15,597 bases of DNA from Erysipelotrichia bacterium (GTDB lineage Bacteria > Bacillota_I > Bacilli_A > Erysipelotrichales > Erysipelotrichaceae): contig SAAR01000043.1 of the NCBI GenBank assembly GCA_009916335.1, forward strand, positions 1-15,597, given 5' to 3'. How positions within the stretch are numbered: position 1 is the first letter of the stretch; each line of letters begins with the position of its first letter. Positions 1-5,113 of the stretch are shown here, piece by piece. Made by a program: the position numbers and the translations under genes. The notes beneath the pieces were generated by a model. The model made no database searches. It worked only from the letters and a program-made list of their open reading frames with translations, and was not told the DNA's origin.

Positions 1-393
1 GGTTGGATGTCTGATGTTAATGCGTCTTTATCAGATGTGGATGCTATCGGTATCGGTCACAGGGGGACAGTCGGTAAACCACACATTTTAAAATCACCAT
101 TTTGGGCAATTGATACTCTATTCTATGCCGTTCCCAATGATGACGTTGATATCAACTTTGTGACGTATAGTTTAACGACATTTGAATGGTTGAAATATAA
201 TGAGACGTTAGCTGTTCCAACAATACCGATGGACAGAGTTAAACATACACGCATTAACTTACCATCCAAACAAGAGCAAGAAAAGATAGGGCAAATGATA
301 AACAATATTGATAGCATTATTGATAACCATAATAAAAAAGTGGACCTACTTAAAGACCTTAAAAAAGGACTGCTTCAAAATCTATTTATATAA
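1..393 (+). CDS. hsdS: type I restriction enzyme specificity subunit HsdS, C-terminal part (5' cut by window edge)
   Basis: The reading frame is open from the first base, so the ATG at position 7 is probably internal and the N-terminal part lies outside the window. The visible 130 residues are the end of an HsdS, the subunit that chooses the DNA target of a type I restriction-modification complex. The segment GIGHRGTVGKP followed by FWAIDTLFY is typical of the second target-recognition domain (TRD). The stretch LPSKQEQEKIGQMINNIDSI followed by a helix ending LLKDLKKGLLQNLFI is the usual C-terminal conserved helix. The last 14 codons are repeated at DNA level at the end of the next hsdS (1052-1100). 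Family assignment is by motif recognition; which TRD type it carries cannot be told from here. Confidence 0.85.
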   Translation, partial: GWMSDVNASLSDVDAIGIGHRGTVGKPHILKSPFWAIDTLFYAVPNDDVDINFVTYSLTTFEWLKYNETLAVPTIPMDRVKHTRINLPSKQEQEKIGQMINNIDSIIDNHNKKVDLLKDLKKGLLQNLFI

Positions 394-400
394 TTAAAAA
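352..400 (+). repeat. 49-bp direct repeat, copy A (hsdS 3' end)
   Basis: This 49-bp stretch covers the last codons of the first hsdS, its stop codon and the following AT-rich bases. It is identical to 1052-1100, and its core AATCTATTTATATAATT recurs at 2306. Copies A and B are exactly 700 bp apart in the same orientation. Recombination between them would delete the half-hsdS and leave one intact 3' end. Confidence 0.9.
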
Positions 401-401
401 C

Positions 402-506
402 GACAATAACGAATTGCTGTCAATGCTAGATGCTATGGTTGGTATTGCACTTGATGATAATGCAATATTGCAAACAATGAAAGGAAATTTGAAGAAATTA
501 TGGTAA
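402..506 (+). pseudogene. C-terminal remnant of an upstream gene (probably hsdM or hsdR) without a start
   Basis: Between the two hsdS genes the +3 frame is open from 363 to a TAA at 504-506. From 402 it reads like a genuine protein C-terminus: DNNELLSMLDAMVGIAL and onward, ending GNLKKLW. No start codon with a ribosome binding site is present, and the upstream part of the frame runs out of frame through the hsdS repeat. Its stop overlaps the ATG of the next hsdS (ATGGTAA at 500-506), the kind of coupling expected between hsdS and the gene that precedes it in a type I operon. I infer that this is the tail of a former HsdM or HsdR left by recombination at copy A. Which of the two is unresolved. 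Confidence 0.55.
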
Positions 507-1093
507 ATAATCCTAATATTAGATTCGCAGGGTTTGCTGACGATTGGGTTCAACGTAAACTTGGCGATTATTTAATAAAATCTATTGAAATTAAGGCAGA
601 AAACCCTTCGGAAATAGAATTGCTAACGGTACAACTTCATCATAAAGGGATAATAGCCTCTGGTAAAATGCCGAAAGTTACATCAAAAGGTCGATCTTAT
701 TTTGTTAGACATGTTGGTGAATTAATTATAGGTCGACAAAATTTTCATAATGGTGGTTTTGGAATAGCAAAGTCTGATGTAAATGGACTTATTGCCTCTA
801 GCGCAATTCAGTCGTTTGATTTCAAAGATAACATAAATCCTTTTTTCTTAATTTCATTAATGCAACGATCTGATTGGTTAGGCAGAACCGAAGTATTTAT
901 TGGCGGAACAGGACAAAAGGAATATAGTGCAAATGTTTTGCTTAATCTTAAAATTGAGTCTACAGCACTAAAAGAGCAACAAAAGATCGGTTCTATATTT
1001 TCAACACTTGACCACAAAATTGGGCTTGAAGAACGTCAAATTGCATTATTGAAAGACCTTAAAAAAGGACTGCTTCAAAATCTATTTATATAA
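500..1093 (+). CDS. hsdS: half-length HsdS specificity subunit with one target-recognition domain
   Basis: This 197-residue protein is about half the usual HsdS length (roughly 380-430). It begins like a complete HsdS, with NPNIRFAGFADDWVQRKLGD (residues 4-23). One TRD follows, in which SYFVRHVGELIIGRQNFHNG and AIQSFDFKDNINPFFL are typical of the family. It then goes straight to the conserved helix ALKEQQKIGSIFSTLDHKI and the terminal LLKDLKKGLLQNLFI shared with the first hsdS. Full S subunits carry two TRDs separated by such helices. Single-TRD S proteins are known that act as dimers, and truncated copies also serve as silent donors for recombination. The ATG overlaps the stop of the preceding remnant, suggesting translational coupling in its former context. 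No frameshift is seen inside the ORF. Whether it is active or only a TRD reservoir cannot be decided here. Confidence 0.82.
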   Translation: MVNNPNIRFAGFADDWVQRKLGDYLIKSIEIKAENPSEIELLTVQLHHKGIIASGKMPKVTSKGRSYFVRHVGELIIGRQNFHNGGFGIAKSDVNGLIASSAIQSFDFKDNINPFFLISLMQRSDWLGRTEVFIGGTGQKEYSANVLLNLKIESTALKEQQKIGSIFSTLDHKIGLEERQIALLKDLKKGLLQNLFI

Positions 1094-1100
1094 TTAAAAA
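1052..1100 (+). repeat. 49-bp direct repeat, copy B (half-hsdS 3' end)
   Basis: This is identical to 352-400 over 49 bp, followed here by a longer A run and then GTAGGGG, the metK ribosome binding site. The part from 1079 onward (AATCTATTTATATAATT plus A run) is found again at 2306-2330, directly after the metK stop. Copy B therefore has partners on both sides. Confidence 0.9.
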
Positions 1101-1118
1101 AAAAGTAGGGGAAAAATT

Positions 1119-2306
1119 ATGTCAGAAAAAAATCTATTCACCAGCGAAAGCGTGTCAGAAGGTCATCCAGATAAGATCGCCGATCAAATTTCGGATGCCA
1201 TTTTGGATGCCATTCTCACACAGGATCCAGATGCCCATGTTGCCGCTGAAACAGTGGTTTACACGGGGTCTGTCCATGTCTTTGGTGAAATTTCAACGAC
1301 TGCTTATGTCAATATCGATGAGATTGTCAGAAATACGATCAAAGAAATCGGCTATACCGATGCTAACTTTGGTTTTGACTACAAAACTGTCGGCGTTCAT
1401 CCGTCTATCGTGGAGCAGTCACCAGATATTGCCCAAGGGGTCAATGAAGCGATTGAAGTGCGTGGCGCTGAGGAAAAAGATGAGCTGGATTTGATTGGCG
1501 CAGGCGACCAAGGCTTGATGTTTGGCTTTGCTAGTAAAGAAACGTCAGAATATATGCCACTTGCGATTTCACTGTCACATCAACTCGTAAAAAAATTAGC
1601 TGATTTACGCAAATCAGGTGAGATTGCTTACCTGCGTCCTGATGCCAAAAGTCAAGTCACGGTCGAATACGATGAAAACGGTAACGCCAAACGCATTGAT
1701 GCCATTGTCATCTCGACCCAGCACGCACCTGAAGCGACCAATGATCAAATTCATGCCGATGTCATCGAAAAAGTCATCAAAGTAGTCATTCCGGCTGAGT
1801 TGTTAGATGATGCAACCAAATATTTCATCAATCCGACAGGTCGTTTTGTTATCGGTGGCCCGCAAGGGGACTCAGGCTTGACAGGCCGTAAAATTATCGT
1901 CGACACTTACGGCGGGTATGCCCACCATGGTGGCGGTGCTTTCTCCGGAAAAGACGCGACGAAAGTCGACCGCTCGGCCTCTTATGCAGCGCGCTACATT
2001 GCGAAAAATATCGTGGCTGCAGGTCTTGCTGAAAAAGCTGAGATTCAGCTCAGCTATGCCATCGGCGTTGCCCACCCGATTTCGATTCATGTGGACACAT
2101 TTGGTACAGGAAAAATCTCGTCAGAACGCTTAATCACAGCCATTCGTGAGAATTTCGATCTGCGTCCTGCTGGGATTATTAAGATGTTAGATCTCAAGCG
2201 CCCAATTTACCGGTCGACAGCTGCTTATGGCCATTTTGGTCGAACTGATGTTGACTTGCCATGGGAAAGATTAGATAAAGTTGATATTTTGCGCTCGCTT
2301 TTGTGA
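1119..2306 (+). CDS. metK: S-adenosylmethionine synthetase (methionine adenosyltransferase)
   Basis: The enzyme makes S-adenosylmethionine from methionine and ATP in the cytosol. At 395 residues it has full family length. Recognisable signatures are [20 protein letters not shown] at the N-terminus (nucleotide and metal binding), [12 protein letters not shown] (about 127-138), [20 protein letters not shown] (about 247-266), and [20 protein letters not shown] (about 272-291), the P-loop-like region. The start has a good ribosome binding site (GTAGGGG, 1105-1111). GC content is clearly above that of the hsdS and phage genes around it. Only 25 bp separate it from hsdS, so there is no room for its own promoter plus a leader riboswitch; transcription probably comes through hsdS. 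Its stop codon overlaps the first base of repeat copy C. SAM is the methyl donor of type I methylases, so the link to hsdS may be functional, but it may also be chance. Confidence 0.97.
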   Translation: MSEKNLFTSESVSEGHPDKIADQISDAILDAILTQDPDAHVAAETVVYTGSVHVFGEISTTAYVNIDEIVRNTIKEIGYTDANFGFDYKTVGVHPSIVEQSPDIAQGVNEAIEVRGAEEKDELDLIGAGDQGLMFGFASKETSEYMPLAISLSHQLVKKLADLRKSGEIAYLRPDAKSQVTVEYDENGNAKRIDAIVISTQHAPEATNDQIHADVIEKVIKVVIPAELLDDATKYFINPTGRFVIGGPQGDSGLTGRKIIVDTYGGYAHHGGGAFSGKDATKVDRSASYAARYIAKNIVAAGLAEKAEIQLSYAIGVAHPISIHVDTFGTGKISSERLITAIRENFDLRPAGIIKMLDLKRPIYRSTAAYGHFGRTDVDLPWERLDKVDILRSLL

Positions 2307-2330
2307 ATCTATTTATATAATTAAAAAAAA
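2306..2330 (+). repeat. 25-bp direct repeat, copy C; candidate att core or cassette boundary
   Basis: AATCTATTTATATAATT followed by eight A residues starts at the last base of the metK stop codon and matches the hsdS 3' flank at 1079. Copies B and C lie 1227 bp apart and bracket metK exactly. Phage genes begin right after it, so this is the best visible candidate for the left prophage junction. The right junction is outside the window. The core is AT-rich, which weakens the case somewhat, but the match is uninterrupted. Confidence 0.6.
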
Positions 2331-2341
2331 GACATTATCGC

Positions 2342-2370
2342 TTGCATTTTACAAATTAAAGTGGTATACT
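2342..2370 (+). promoter_or_regulatory. sigma-A promoter of the rightward two-gene cassette
   Basis: TTGCAT (2342-2347), a 17-bp spacer, then TATACT (2365-2370) preceded by TGG, an extended -10. This is one of the best promoters in the window and it lies ahead of the only phage-side genes on the + strand. Confidence 0.8.
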
Positions 2371-2374
2371 TAAA

Positions 2375-2430
2375 ATATAGAGATGAGATGTCTCTATATA
2401 TTTTAATAACAATTTGCACGGGATGCAAAT
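2375..2430 (+). promoter_or_regulatory. two hairpins in the leader of the rightward cassette; possible operator
   Basis: Right after the -10 box lies an inverted repeat, ATATAGAGA / TCTCTATAT, with a 7-base loop (2375-2399). A second repeat, ATTTGCA / TGCAAAT with a 5-base loop, covers 2412-2430, just before the AGAGGAG ribosome binding site. The first spans the expected transcription start, so it could be an operator for the HTH product or a 5' mRNA stem. The second sits close enough to the ribosome binding site to affect translation. Function is inferred from position only. Confidence 0.5.
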
Positions 2431-2444
2431 AGAAAGAGGAGAAC

Positions 2445-2657
2445 ATGGACAACGATAAACCAGTTGACATCTTAAATCGTTATACTCGAGGTTTACCATT
2501 AATTGATGTTGCTAGTATGTTAAACGTAAGTTTATCATCAGCATCACGCAAACAACGTGGACTGCAAAGTATAACGCAAAAAGATAAGCAGGCACTGGTT
2601 AAGAAATTCAACATCAAAGATGAAGAACTGCTCAACCTTATGGAAGTAAACATTTAA
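2445..2657 (+). CDS. small helix-turn-helix DNA-binding protein (Xre/Cro-like)
   Basis: This 70-residue acidic-tailed protein has a compact HTH pattern: LPLIDVASMLNVSLSSASRK (about 18-37) gives helix, turn and recognition helix. It is followed by QSITQKDKQALVKKFNIKDEELLNL, the third and fourth helices common in Xre/Cro-type regulators. It starts at ATG 2445 with a strong AGAGGAG site 4 bases upstream of the start region, behind its own promoter and an inverted-repeat leader it might bind. It stands on the strand opposite to all tail genes, at the left edge of the prophage, in front of a second small gene 19 bp downstream. It may autoregulate this pair. It is too short and isolated to be called the lysogeny repressor, and no integrase or partner repressor is nearby. 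Confidence 0.65.
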   Translation: MDNDKPVDILNRYTRGLPLIDVASMLNVSLSSASRKQRGLQSITQKDKQALVKKFNIKDEELLNLMEVNI

Positions 2658-2676
2658 ATAGAAGAAGGCTAATACA

Positions 2677-2976
2677 ATGAAAACAACAACAACAACAACA
2701 ACAAAACCAGAAACCTTTATGGAAGCCGTACTCGCTTTAGTTGCGTACGATATTGCTGCCGGTAACTTTGAAATCTTGGAACTTGAAGAGAATGGCAAAT
2801 ACGGCCACGGTAAGTTTTTATTCACTGGCACAGAGGATGACAATTCTCCATATAATTATACTATTGAATTCAAACTCGAACCAGGTGAGACTTATGCTGA
2901 CGTTTCGATTGTGGATAACATCACAAACGAAACACTCAACACAGTGGACAATTTATATAGAGTGGTACTAAGTTGA
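2677..2976 (+). CDS. hypothetical protein with poly-threonine N-terminus
   Basis: I do not recognise this 99-residue protein. It starts with MK and seven consecutive Thr codons (all ACA). A likely helix follows (FMEAVLALVAYDIAAG, about 14-29), then a strand-rich acidic part (FEILELEENGKYGHGKFLF, then YTIEFKLEPGETYADVSIVD) ending in NLYRVVLS. No signal peptide or membrane helix is evident. GAAGAAGG at 2661-2668 is the ribosome binding site. It follows the HTH gene by 19 bp and both are closed by the terminator at 3019-3045, so the two form one unit. The arrangement of promoter, small regulator, small acidic protein and terminator at the end of a structural module is typical of moron or lysogenic-conversion genes. 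A role in defence, exclusion or toxin-antitoxin function is possible but unsupported by any motif. Confidence 0.6.
   Translation: MKTTTTTTTKPETFMEAVLALVAYDIAAGNFEILELEENGKYGHGKFLFTGTEDDNSPYNYTIEFKLEPGETYADVSIVDNITNETLNTVDNLYRVVLS
2683..2703 (+). repeat. (ACA)7 trinucleotide run at the 5' end of the coding region
   Basis: Seven ACA codons in a row start at codon 3 of the 99-residue protein. Being a triplet repeat inside a gene, length changes would alter the number of Thr residues without shifting the frame. Confidence 0.85.
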
Positions 2977-2988
2977 TATCATTGCTTT

Positions 2989-3006
2989 GGGTATAAAATT
3001 ATACCC
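2989..3006 (+). other. small hairpin before the bidirectional terminator
   Basis: GGGTATAA / TTATACCC form an 8-bp stem with a 2-base gap, 12 bp after the stop of the 99-residue gene and 12 bp ahead of the main terminator. There is no T tract directly behind it, so it may be an accessory or 3'-end-protecting stem. Confidence 0.45.
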
Positions 3007-3018
3007 TGATATAAATAA

Positions 3019-3045
3019 AAAAAGCGTGTTATAAACACGCTTTTT
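3019..3045. terminator. bidirectional intrinsic terminator
   Basis: AAAAAGCGTGTT, loop ATA, AACACGCTTTTT: a perfect 12-bp stem with an A run on one side and a T run on the other. It lies between converging genes (the + strand cassette ending at 2976 and the - strand holin-like gene ending at 3051), so it can stop transcription from both sides. Confidence 0.92.
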
Positions 3046-3050
3046 GTTTG

Positions 3051-3287
3051 TCATTGATTATCATTATTCTTAACATTAGTTAGCATCTTACCTACAAATG
3101 ATAGTGACGACATTACAAGTACAAAAATCAAAGACAGTTTGATGTTAATGTACATATAAATACCTAGATGAATTATCAACGTTACTAATGATGTGATAAA
3201 TGCAATTACAATGCTAACCATAAACAACATAACCATTGCAATTGCCAACGCTACTAATACCTGACCGATAAGTTTTAAAATTTTCAT
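3051..3287 (-). CDS. two-helix membrane protein, holin candidate
   Basis: This 78-residue protein has two long hydrophobic stretches (about 8-38 and 43-66) separated by a short turn, a basic start (MKILK) and a charged hydrophilic C-terminus (KMLTNVKNNDNQ). Size and layout match two-helix holins, which form the membrane lesion at the end of the phage cycle. It is the last gene of the minus-strand tail and host-recognition block, the usual position of a holin. Its start has a clear site (GGAGG, 9 bases upstream), and it has its own promoter at 3319-3347. The endolysin is not next to it but 9 kb upstream in transcription order, which is unusual. Without homology it could also be a superinfection-exclusion or other small membrane protein. 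Confidence 0.55.
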   Translation of the reverse strand: MKILKLIGQVLVALAIAMVMLFMVSIVIAFITSLVTLIIHLGIYMYINIKLSLIFVLVMSSLSFVGKMLTNVKNNDNQ

Positions 3288-3318
3288 GATTGTTATCCTC
3301 CAATATGTCTGTAACTAT

Positions 3319-3347
3319 ATAATACCATATTTAAATTAAAATGTAAA
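3319..3347 (-). promoter_or_regulatory. promoter of the holin-like gene
   Basis: Read on the minus strand: TTTACA (3347-3342), a 17-bp spacer, TATTAT (3324-3319) preceded by TGG (extended -10). It lies in the 66-bp gap between the 161-residue collagen-like gene and the holin-like gene, so this gene can be transcribed independently of the tail operon. Confidence 0.7.
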
Positions 3348-3353
3348 ATATAA

Positions 3354-3839
3354 TCAATCACGTTTGTAATAATCAAATGAATGCCTTACACCATAGTCTT
3401 GTTCGCCAGTTGGTGTTAGACATTCGTAACTACAAACACCAGATGCGGATATTCTTATCACGCTATTATTACTACCAGTAAAACTCAAATCTTTTTGTGG
3501 CGGGTTAGCCAATGTAAAAAAGTTGTTTTTATCTATCAAATCACCATTGTATGTTCTTCGACAAATGACAACGACATGAACTAGTGAAACCAATCCGCAT
3601 TTTATTTTAGTTTCTAATATATAGTGTGTAACACCATTAGTACTCTTATTTTCCGAATACCGATAATCTAACATGCTTGATGGTGAACCTTGTACATTAT
3701 ACAATGATGCAGGACCTTCAAAATCATCACCACGTTCACCTTTTTCACCTTGTTCACCCTGCAGCCCATTTTTACCTTTGTCGCCTTTGATCGCAGCTAC
3801 ATTAGGGTCACCTAATCCCGGATACATTTCATACGCCAT
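3354..3839 (-). CDS. collagen-like phage tail-tip/receptor-binding candidate 3
   Basis: This 161-residue protein is the third of three neighbours with the same plan. It starts MAYE, has seven Gly-X-Y triplets at residues 19-39 (GDKGKNGLQGEQGEKGERGD), and ends in a C-terminal domain of about 120 residues that I do not recognise. That domain is strand-rich, for example HYILETKIKCGLVSLVHVVV, and contains four cysteines. Phage collagen segments form trimeric stalks, so this is probably a short trimeric fibre whose head contacts the host surface or another tail part. A GGGGTGA site precedes the ATG at 3839. The gene comes after the tape measure, Dit and Tal-position genes, where receptor-binding proteins of siphophages usually sit. 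The host-binding role is inferred from position and architecture. Confidence 0.65.
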   Translation of the reverse strand: MAYEMYPGLGDPNVAAIKGDKGKNGLQGEQGEKGERGDDFEGPASLYNVQGSPSSMLDYRYSENKSTNGVTHYILETKIKCGLVSLVHVVVICRRTYNGDLIDKNNFFTLANPPQKDLSFTGSNNSVIRISASGVCSYECLTPTGEQDYGVRHSFDYYKRD

Positions 3840-3867
3840 TTAAATCACCCCTTATTGGTCTTCTTTA

Positions 3868-4308
3868 TTAATTCGGATATCTCACTAATATTTCAAACAA
3901 ACAATAATACGAAACAAGTGACGATGTTGCGCCACTCCAATTGGCAATAAAATATGTTTGCTTGTAAACATCATCGTAAACCATTCTTGGGTTTGTGAAT
4001 TTACCAAGTGAACCTGAAACCATACGCCAGTATATAACATCTTCAGGTTTAAAACTAAACCAACCGGTACGCATATCACCAGCAGGGTCTCCTCCAGATC
4101 CCCTCAACGTAGCTGTTAGAAAACCTATATCATTAGGATAACCATTAGATAAAAAATCATCTATTGGTGTTTCAATATTGGCAATAATTTCGTCTGTACC
4201 TTTGTCGCCAGCATAACCCTTGACACCTTTATCACCTGGTTCACCTTTGTCACCAACTGGCTCTATTGTGTCTAAATTATATACATGACCATTATTTTCG
4301 TAAGCCAT
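3868..4308 (-). CDS. collagen-like phage tail-tip/receptor-binding candidate 2
   Basis: A 146-residue protein with the start MAYE and seven Gly-X-Y triplets at exactly residues 19-39 (GDKGEPGDKGVKGYAGDKG), as in the following gene. Its C-terminal domain of about 105 residues shows no obvious likeness to that neighbour. That head is aromatic-rich (TGWFSFKPEDVIYWRMVSG, FTNPRMVYDD, YFIANWSGATSSLVSYYC), which would suit carbohydrate contact. It starts at ATG 4308 behind a GGGGG site; 28 bp separate it from the next gene. A shared anchor and stalk with a different head suggests domain shuffling on one scaffold. The family of the head is unknown to me. Confidence 0.65.
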   Translation of the reverse strand: MAYENNGHVYNLDTIEPVGDKGEPGDKGVKGYAGDKGTDEIIANIETPIDDFLSNGYPNDIGFLTATLRGSGGDPAGDMRTGWFSFKPEDVIYWRMVSGSLGKFTNPRMVYDDVYKQTYFIANWSGATSSLVSYYCLFEILVRYPN

Positions 4309-4322
4309 AATTTAACCCCCAA

Positions 4323-4811
4323 TTATTCTAGTATTGTATTTATAACACCATTTCCACCAGTACCATAACAATTAATTTGTAGTGCTGAATAACCAAATCT
4401 GGATACTATGTTAAACCCAAAAAATGCAAGACCGTCGTCACTAGCTCTATCACATCCCATTGATGTATCTGACCAATTACTGTCCAATCTTGCGTAGTAA
4501 CGTGATACATAACCCTCGATACTATTGTTTAGGATTGTCGGTATTGTAGCTGATAGTTTATATATATAAGTACTAGTGCCAAGAATGCGTATACGTGTCA
4601 AATTACCTGTGCCCAAAATAGTACCACTACCATCCGCAGATGTTGTAAATTTAAGTTCTGCAGTTTCAAATGTTGTGTTGCGTATTGTGGCAACTGGTTG
4701 GGGTGTTGGTTTACCAGCAGCACCTTTGTCACCAGCGTCACCTTTCTCACCTCTATCACCTGTTGGTCCAGTGGTACCTTTATCGTGATAGTATTGCGTT
4801 TCGTAAGACAT
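4323..4811 (-). CDS. collagen-like phage tail-tip/receptor-binding candidate 1
   Basis: A 162-residue protein starting MSYE, with eight Gly-X-Y triplets at residues 12-35 (GTTGPTGDRGEKGDAGDKG and on). An unrecognised strand-rich head of about 125 residues follows, containing ATIRNTTFETAELKFTTSAD, ILGTSTYIYKLSATIPTIL and a C-terminus rich in Gly, Asn and aromatics. The ATG overlaps the TAA of the preceding gene by one base (TAATG) and has GGAGG 7 bases upstream, so the two are co-translated. It heads the set of three M(A/S)YE-collagen genes. Function is inferred as for its neighbours: a trimeric short fibre at the tail tip. Confidence 0.65.
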   Translation of the reverse strand: MSYETQYYHDKGTTGPTGDRGEKGDAGDKGAAGKPTPQPVATIRNTTFETAELKFTTSADGSGTILGTGNLTRIRILGTSTYIYKLSATIPTILNNSIEGYVSRYYARLDSNWSDTSMGCDRASDDGLAFFGFNIVSRFGYSALQINCYGTGGNGVINTILE

Positions 4812-5113
4812 TATAGTACCTCCGATTTATATCTTGGTGATTTGGTAACAGATATTTCTGACAGAACAAAATCACCATCCATGTCAAAGTTACCTGCGTG
4901 GCTGAAACCGCCACCGTTTTTAATTATATTATTTATTATATCATTATATTTATCATCCGTAAACATTTTGAACACAGAACCGTCAAAAGACGCATGCCCA
5001 ATAATTGTTTTATGTTCAAGTTTGAATGATATATGTTTTCTTGGTAATATTGTGTATGGTAAATTCAAAAGTCTACAATGGTACATACATATTGACACGT
5101 TTATTACCCCCAT
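4811..5113 (-). CDS. small hypothetical phage tail-region protein
   Basis: I do not recognise this protein. Counted from the ATG at 5113 it has 100 residues and overlaps the end of the 332-residue gene by 41 bp, but that ATG has no ribosome binding site. A GTG at 5098-5096 (residue 6) is better placed: GGGGG lies 8 bases before it, and GGGGG is also the site used by the collagen-like gene at 4308. I therefore suspect a 95-residue product. The sequence is soluble-looking, with KHISFKLEHKTIIGHASFDG and GGGFSHAGNFDMDGDFVLSE near the end. Its place between the Tal-position gene and the collagen-like proteins suggests a minor tail or baseplate component. Confidence 0.55.
   Translation of the reverse strand: MGVINVSICMYHCRLLNLPYTILPRKHISFKLEHKTIIGHASFDGSVFKMFTDDKYNDIINNIIKNGGGFSHAGNFDMDGDFVLSEISVTKSPRYKSEVL

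Noticed and set aside
1195..2133. Additional frames inside metK on both strands
   Set aside because: metK is an intact, highly conserved gene; the other frames are overlaps without ribosome binding sites.
2445..2657. Lysogeny repressor or excisionase
   Set aside because: The protein has only a short HTH, and no integrase, divergent partner promoter or Cro/CI pair is visible next to it, so a specific role is not supported.
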